Part shown: positions 1 through 4,921 of the stretch, piece by piece | How the letters are laid out: each line of letters starts with the position of its first letter | Numbering within the stretch: the stretch's first letter is position 1 | Notes under the pieces: model-generated | What the model saw: the letters and a program-made list of their open reading frames with translations, nothing else | Database searches by the model: none | What the model was told of the DNA's origin: nothing | Translations under genes and position numbers: made by a program | Source of the DNA: Nitrospirales bacterium | GTDB taxonomy: Bacteria > Nitrospirota > Nitrospiria > Nitrospirales > UBA8639 | Assembly (NCBI GenBank): GCA_029261305.1 | Contig: JAJDBO010000055.1 | Coordinates: 1-7,818 of the forward strand | DNA: 7,818 nucleotides | Direction: 5' to 3'

Positions 1-1
1 G

Positions 2-259
2 GCAAAGAAAATTGAAACGTACGTCAGTGATGTACTGAATGATTTTGATGCCGAGGTGAACGACAATCGTCAACTGGCGGATGTAGAAAGTTATATAGGC
101 TATTTGATGACGACGTTTGATTCATTGTGCATTTTGGATACGGGGAAAAAAGACTCAAATAAAGATTGGAGTTTATTTCGGTATTTATTGAGCGATCATC
201 TCCCTGTTATGGTAGAAATTCCTTCGATCGCTTGCATGAATTTAATGCCTCTTGATTAG
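2..259 (+). CDS. C-terminal fragment of an endonuclease/exonuclease/phosphatase (EEP, DNase I-like) family protein
   Basis: The frame is open from the left edge and ends at TAG (257-259), leaving 85 visible codons; the true start lies outside the window. The key motif is SDHLPV at fragment residues 64-69 (nt 191-208), followed by the hydrophobic strand MVEI. In the EEP/DNase I-like fold this SDHxPV signature comes just before the last core strand; its Asp-His pair belongs to the metal-dependent phosphodiesterase active site. Upstream, FDSLCILD (residues 39-46) fits the usual 'yD.i.v' strand that precedes the motif. The family includes nucleases, phosphatases and sphingomyelinase-like enzymes, and this fragment cannot separate them. 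About 14 residues follow the last strand, so no extra C-terminal domain is present. The gene is AT-richer (about 38% GC over 61-240) than the genes downstream. It is separated from the next gene by 53 nt, and whether they form one operon is unknown. Confidence 0.72.
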   Translation, partial: AKKIETYVSDVLNDFDAEVNDNRQLADVESYIGYLMTTFDSLCILDTGKKDSNKDWSLFRYLLSDHLPVMVEIPSIACMNLMPLD

Positions 260-312
260 TCCGAATAGGGACCGGTCACGAGAACAAACCCACGTAAGGC
301 ATCACGAAGGTT
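260..312 (+). other. Intergenic spacer upstream of the giant gene
   Basis: This is a 53-nt spacer. The only palindrome I see is GACCGGTC at 270-277, too short to be a terminator and without a U-tract. I recognise no convincing -35/-10 pair, so read-through from the upstream gene is possible. An in-frame TAA at 295-297 closes the downstream gene's frame and rules out a start further upstream. Confidence 0.5.
306..310 (+). promoter_or_regulatory. Weak ribosome binding site for the giant gene
   Basis: GAAGG lies only 2 nt before the ATG at 313, closer than usual. A second AAGG at 296-299 sits 13 nt away, further than usual. The start at 313 is kept because the frame is closed at 295-297. The next in-frame Met (residue 18, nt 364) has no better site before it. 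Confidence 0.4.
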
Positions 313-3300
313 ATGGATTTCAACACGTTATCAAAAAAAGTACATGCTGGCCTGGCCAATGGGATGTGGACGCTGTCAGCAATAAATCTTGCGGATGGCC
401 CACTAGGAAATTTTCTCGCGACAGGCTTCCCAGATGGTGTGATGTTGACTCAAGCTCAAGTAAAGAGCTCTCCGACGAATATTATCGCTACAGGTACCAT
501 GACATGCGGTCCTGTCACTATTTCAGTAGCAGCAGACTTCTCCATAGTCGACAATCAAGAACACCTCAAGCTCACGTTCAACAATTTCAATGGACCATTT
601 TCTTTGGCTCAATGGATAGATGGACTGAAAAGCACATTGCTGGGCGATCTTTGGTGGGATCAGCACGATTTGACCATCAGCATCGATTCAAGTGCTCCGA
701 CCTTGTTGGGCACAAAGGACATTACAGACTATCTTGGTGATTCCTTTACACTCATGAAAGGGCCATTCCTCGCATACAATCTGCAGCTCAGCGGCACGCC
801 TGTTTCCTCAGATGCTGTTGAGTTCTTTTCTTTTTGGAGTGCCCCAGCCCTTGAGCTAACCGGCTTGATCACCCTAGTTGGTCAAGCGCCACTGGTGGTG
901 TTGAATACCCACACTCCCCTCTCCGCATCCTTTCAACATGCCACCACGACCAATGGGAAAACCCCTCCGCCATTGGGCCTGAGTTGTATGTTGCAATTTG
1001 TTTCAGTGGCCGCTGTCAATCTTGGCAGCACGGCGGTGAATACGCCGTCAAATGGATATGCGATTGTCAGCACAAAATTTTCTGACCTTTTGGCTTATGC
1101 CTATGTGCCAAGTCTCGCACCAGTGCATCTCCGTTTTGTCTTGCAGCCCAATAAAGCCGGGGGAACAGATATTGCCACGTTGTTGAAGGATTCCTTCCCC
1201 TCTTTTTCATTGAGCACTCTGATTTCGAAAAATTTCCCTTATTTGCAAGACCTTGTCTTTGAATCCCTAGAAATTGAGATTTTTCGTCCCCTCAACACAC
1301 TCTCTGGCCTTGACCTCCAGGTGAGTTTGCCAGCGGACACGGAATGGAACCTTCTTCCAAAGAAACTTTCCTTGAAACATATCGCAGCTCGGTTAAGTGT
1401 CGCCAACCCCTTGGAGCCTGATTATCGGTGCACTAATCTGTGGCTGTCATCCGAAGGCGATATTTTCGAGAAAAAATTCAATGCGCAGGTCGAACTCTTT
1501 TCGTTGAAATTTAGTTTATCCATGCAGGCCAATCAGAGCATTGAATTGGCTTCAATTTTCAAAGAGGTTTTGGGTACAGACCTTTCGCAAGGCCTGAATC
1601 TTTCGTGCATCGGGTTATCTATAGGAGGAAGCCCTAAGGGACTGTCCTTTTTTAGTGGCACATTAAGTATGGACAGTCGCGCAGCCTTTTTATCAACCTT
1701 CGCCAAGTCCTTTTCAACTATCCAACTCCCGAGTGTATCGGTCAGTGATTTCGACGTCAGTTTTCATTCGGGGGACAAGGAAAACGATTTCGATTTTGAT
1801 TTCATAATTGATGGTCTCTGGCATTTAGGTATTGGAGGCTTGAGCCTTGACATTGAAGAAGTCGATATTCAGTTAACCCGTACGCAGGGTGAGCTGGGCG
1901 GTGAAATTTCTGGCTTGATCAACATTGCGGGAGAACCATTTTCAATATCCGCCTCCCATGCCTCACCTGCTGGTGGCTGGCAGTTTAGTGGTAATAGCGG
2001 GTCGCAAAGTATTAGCCTAACCCATTTTGTGACAGGACTGCTTCACTCGTTCAATGTAACACTTCCGGCAGCCGTCCCAGACCTCACACTCCAGAACCTG
2101 TATGTGTCGTTTGACACGCACACCGGATCGTTTCAGTTCAAAGGCGATACATCAGTTCCAGGCAAAGTGTCTTTGGGACACACTGTCTTTGATGTCGATA
2201 CCACCGTGGACATTCAGATCGACCAGGATGCGCAATCCGGAAAGCATACCTTCACTGGTTCTTTTGAAGGCAATCTGATGATCGGCAAAGCCGAGTTCAA
2301 GGTCAGTTATGAGATGGGGAAAGATGTCCACACGTTTAATGCGAGCTGGGAAAGTACGAATGATTCGACATTGGGGTTCAATGATTTGGCTGACGCACTT
2401 GGCATTACAGTCCCGAAAACCTTCTCTCCTCAGAAAGACTGGGACAAGGCGCTGAAAAAATTGGACCTTGGTCTAGAAAACGCCGTCTTTGTATACCAGG
2501 TTGATCAAGACACCTTCATCCTATCTGGAAAATCTAAACACTATGGCCAGGCCTTTTTTGTGGCGAGTAAGCCGCCGGAAGAGGATTCGTGGCAATTCGT
2601 GTTCGGTGTGGAGATGCCCCAGACATTGCAGCTTTCAAAAATTCCGGTGATTGGCGATACACTCAAGCCGGTCGATTTCCTGACGCTCACGAACAGCTGC
2701 ATCATTCTCAGCTCTGGAGAATTTCAACACTTCACCATCCCTTCGTTGCCAACGTTAAGTGCCGACAACAACGCTCAACCGATCACCCCCATGCTTGAAG
2801 GGGCTCAGCTCAATCTGAGTTCCGGGGTCTCGTTTGCCACCACGATTGATTTTAAGAGTTCAAAAAACGAGGTGGTGGAGAAGGTGAATTCTCTTCTTGG
2901 GCGGGATGAATTGGTTATGCAGGTGACCATTGAAAAAAACCAATTCTTTCTCGCAGCAACCCTCGATGGCAGTATCGGCATTCCGACCGGAGTCAGTTCT
3001 CCGTTGACGCTGTCTGATCCTTCGGTGAAAATCGATTTCATCTCTGGGCCACCTACCCAAGTCACATTTCAAATCAGTGGTTCCTTTCCCTTCCATATTG
3101 ATCACCGCAACCTTCTTGCGACCGGAGACTTAAGCATTAACGAGACCCAAGTCCAAGCCACATTTGGCATTGAAGACAAATCAGGCAAAGGGCTGCCCAA
3201 TCCCATGGGATTAAAAGGCGTTCATCTCGATACACTCGATGTGGAGATGGGCATATTCTTTGAACCCCCAGGCCTTGACCTGGGTCTTGAAGGGCAATTC

Positions 3301-4890
3301 CATATTGGAGAAGCGACAAAACCTTCCAACGATACATCAAAGGAGAAATCAAAAGATAAATCGAAGGATACCACTGATGATATTTCTGATGATAAATTCG
3401 CCTTCGTCATGGAAATTGTCGAGGAAGTGCCGAATCCGTTGTACCTTTCTTTCCACCTCGCTGAGATCGATATGTCCACGGCCATCACAGCGTTTACGGA
3501 TAACCCGGCACCCGACGTCCCATTTTTCAACAAGCTCTCAGCCACGGATGTGTCCTTCCACTGGGCCGAAAGCATGGTGGTGCTCCCCGATGGCACCATT
3601 GCGCAACCAGGGTTTGGGTTCAATGGGAATTTTTCCATACTCGGATTTACCGCCCATGCGGCGCTCGAAGTCGATGCCCAAGAAGGCATCTCTGGAAATG
3701 CCGAAATGGCTCCGCTCCGCCTTCCCAACCTTTCTGGTATCCCTGTAGTACTCAGCCTTATCGGCGATGGCAAGGGGGTCAGCGTCAAGACAGACGGCAA
3801 TGACACCCCAATCAGCAATCAGCAGATCATTCGACCAAGTCCCGACCCTTCTCTGACGACATCTCCTCACAAAATCATTATCCCCCCCGGCGGACCCATG
3901 TTCAGCTTTCATAGCAGGCGCTTCCCCTACATTTCAGGAAATTGGAAAGTTTCTTTCTTTGACCTCGCGAGTGAAGCGGTCACTGTGGCTATTGGCGCTA
4001 ACGGAGGAACATTTTCCCTCAGGTACGATCTTGGATCGATTGCCGTTTTTGACATGCACTGTACGCTCAAAGAATCGCTTCCTTCTCTCCCTACTGATTT
4101 TAGCGCCCAAGCGGATTGTGTGGTCGGGGTTAACACGCAGGTCGGCCCCATCATTCCACATCTTTCCTTTACCACGATTCATCTGGATGTCGAGGTCGAT
4201 TGCGAGTTAGACATTCACATCACGCCAAAAGATTTCAGCATGACGATCATAGGCCATTTTGAATTCGAGGGAATTGATCTTGATGTCCCAGATCTGACTC
4301 TCAATGTCGCACCCTCCTCTTTGGCTGAATTGCCAGAAATCATGACGAAACACATCGTGAAAGAAGCGGAAACGATCTTCAAGGACCTCTTCAATGAGGG
4401 GATGCTCATCCTAAAGGACGTAGGCAAGGAAATCGCGAAAATCGGCGAAAAGGCCGGAGAAGAAATCGCCGACGTGGGAAAAGCCGCCGCACAGGTGACA
4501 GAAGAAGCAGGACAGGAAGCTGTAAAACTCGGCAAAGAGGCCACACAAGTTGCCACAGAGGCGGCGCATGAAGTCGCGAGAATTGGCCAGGCTGCTGACA
4601 AAGCCTTCGACACGGCGACAGACACGGCAAAGAAAATTGGGGAGGATGCCATCGCGGCCGTTAACGAAATTGGACGTGAAGTAGTTGCGGCGATCGGCCA
4701 ACTCACGGGTGAAGCGGAAGCGGTGGCTCGGCAAATCGGTGCGGAAGCCGTGAGGGTTGCCGGACAAATTGGGCAAGAAGCTAATGTGATCTTTGGCACA
4801 GTCAAACAGTTGGCTGACGCCGCCGCTGCAGCCGCAAGAAAGATCGCCAATGCAGCAAGAAGTGCTTGGCACCACGTCAGTCATTATTAA
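313..4890 (+). CDS. Giant beta-rich repeat protein with C-terminal amphipathic helical tail (DUF6603-like, tentative)
   Basis: This is a 1525-residue protein with no enzyme motif that I recognise. There is no signal peptide (the N-terminus MDFNTLSKKVHAG is polar) and no clear transmembrane segment. Most of it is alternating hydrophobic beta-strand sequence. Roughly residues 300-800 hold imperfect units of 110-120 residues. Each opens with a short helix-like stretch (near 301, 411, 460, 571 and 690), followed by 'LP.l.l.dl.vsF....g.f.F.G' strands. Residues 571-690 are the clearest unit. PVIGDTLKPVDFLTLTN and the strands after it, and GLKGVHLDTLDVEMGIFFEPP (about 966-986), recall large proteins annotated as DUF6603, whose function is unknown. 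I give that assignment from memory at low confidence. A Lys/Asp/Ser linker covers residues 999-1028, and beta-rich sequence resumes to about 1335. Residues 1344-1525 form an Ala/Gly/Glu-rich helix. The gene probably shares a transcript with the next gene, 31 nt downstream. A structural, lipid-binding or toxin-associated scaffold role is possible but unproven. Confidence 0.85.
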   Translation: MDFNTLSKKVHAGLANGMWTLSAINLADGPLGNFLATGFPDGVMLTQAQVKSSPTNIIATGTMTCGPVTISVAADFSIVDNQEHLKLTFNNFNGPFSLAQWIDGLKSTLLGDLWWDQHDLTISIDSSAPTLLGTKDITDYLGDSFTLMKGPFLAYNLQLSGTPVSSDAVEFFSFWSAPALELTGLITLVGQAPLVVLNTHTPLSASFQHATTTNGKTPPPLGLSCMLQFVSVAAVNLGSTAVNTPSNGYAIVSTKFSDLLAYAYVPSLAPVHLRFVLQPNKAGGTDIATLLKDSFPSFSLSTLISKNFPYLQDLVFESLEIEIFRPLNTLSGLDLQVSLPADTEWNLLPKKLSLKHIAARLSVANPLEPDYRCTNLWLSSEGDIFEKKFNAQVELFSLKFSLSMQANQSIELASIFKEVLGTDLSQGLNLSCIGLSIGGSPKGLSFFSGTLSMDSRAAFLSTFAKSFSTIQLPSVSVSDFDVSFHSGDKENDFDFDFIIDGLWHLGIGGLSLDIEEVDIQLTRTQGELGGEISGLINIAGEPFSISASHASPAGGWQFSGNSGSQSISLTHFVTGLLHSFNVTLPAAVPDLTLQNLYVSFDTHTGSFQFKGDTSVPGKVSLGHTVFDVDTTVDIQIDQDAQSGKHTFTGSFEGNLMIGKAEFKVSYEMGKDVHTFNASWESTNDSTLGFNDLADALGITVPKTFSPQKDWDKALKKLDLGLENAVFVYQVDQDTFILSGKSKHYGQAFFVASKPPEEDSWQFVFGVEMPQTLQLSKIPVIGDTLKPVDFLTLTNSCIILSSGEFQHFTIPSLPTLSADNNAQPITPMLEGAQLNLSSGVSFATTIDFKSSKNEVVEKVNSLLGRDELVMQVTIEKNQFFLAATLDGSIGIPTGVSSPLTLSDPSVKIDFISGPPTQVTFQISGSFPFHIDHRNLLATGDLSINETQVQATFGIEDKSGKGLPNPMGLKGVHLDTLDVEMGIFFEPPGLDLGLEGQFHIGEATKPSNDTSKEKSKDKSKDTTDDISDDKFAFVMEIVEEVPNPLYLSFHLAEIDMSTAITAFTDNPAPDVPFFNKLSATDVSFHWAESMVVLPDGTIAQPGFGFNGNFSILGFTAHAALEVDAQEGISGNAEMAPLRLPNLSGIPVVLSLIGDGKGVSVKTDGNDTPISNQQIIRPSPDPSLTTSPHKIIIPPGGPMFSFHSRRFPYISGNWKVSFFDLASEAVTVAIGANGGTFSLRYDLGSIAVFDMHCTLKESLPSLPTDFSAQADCVVGVNTQVGPIIPHLSFTTIHLDVEVDCELDIHITPKDFSMTIIGHFEFEGIDLDVPDLTLNVAPSSLAELPEIMTKHIVKEAETIFKDLFNEGMLILKDVGKEIAKIGEKAGEEIADVGKAAAQVTEEAGQEAVKLGKEATQVATEAAHEVARIGQAADKAFDTATDTAKKIGEDAIAAVNEIGREVVAAIGQLTGEAEAVARQIGAEAVRVAGQIGQEANVIFGTVKQLADAAAAAARKIANAARSAWHHVSHY
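3307..3396 (+). other. Charged low-complexity linker in the giant protein
   Basis: Residues 999-1028 are rich in Lys, Asp, Ser and Thr, with KSKDKSKD-type repetition, between two beta-rich regions. The stretch is probably disordered and likely marks a domain boundary. Confidence 0.6.
4342..4887 (+). other. C-terminal Ala/Gly/Glu-rich amphipathic helix region of the giant protein
   Basis: Residues 1344-1525 switch sharply from beta-rich sequence to an almost Pro-free Ala/Glu/Lys/Gly/Val/Ile pattern with units such as KEIAKIGEKAG and EEIADVGKAAA. Gly residues in the first part are spaced 7, 4, 7, 11, 7, 18, 18 and 11 residues apart. All of these are close to multiples of 3.6, so the glycines fall on one face of a continuous helix. 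Such 11/18-residue periodicity is known from LEA group 3 proteins, apolipoproteins and perilipins, and from phasin-like granule proteins. It may bind membranes or hydrophobic surfaces, or pack into a helical bundle through a Gly/Ala stripe. The tail ends in an Ala-rich run and WHHVSHY. Local GC is near 60%, as expected from the Ala/Gly codons. Confidence 0.75.
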
Positions 4891-4910
4891 AGAGGGATTC
4901 TCGGATCACA

Positions 4911-4915
4911 AAGGA
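4911..4915 (+). promoter_or_regulatory. Ribosome binding site for the LamG/beta-propeller gene
   Basis: AAGGA lies 6 nt before the ATG at 4922. It supports that start for a frame that is also open upstream into the end of the giant gene. The 31-nt spacer (4891-4921) shows no terminator hairpin, consistent with co-transcription. Confidence 0.75.
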
Positions 4916-4921
4916 ACGGGT

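Noticed and set aside
266..280. GACCGGTC palindrome considered as a terminator or operator
   Set aside because: It has only four base pairs per arm, no loop and no U-tract; short palindromes of this size are expected by chance.
252..740. 162-codon open frame on the + strand overlapping the start of the giant gene
   Set aside because: Its residue mix is improbable (rich in Arg, Ser, His and Cys) and it lies almost wholly inside the well-formed 1525-codon frame; it is a shadow.
3222..3818. 198-codon open frame on the - strand
   Set aside because: It is entirely antisense to the giant gene, low in complexity and without a recognisable domain; the + frame shows clear protein-like strand patterns through the same stretch.
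4215..4850. 211-codon Ala/Ser-rich open frame on the - strand
   Set aside because: It is the antisense of the Ala/Gly/Glu helical tail; its Ala/Ser/Pro bias is the expected complement of those codons.
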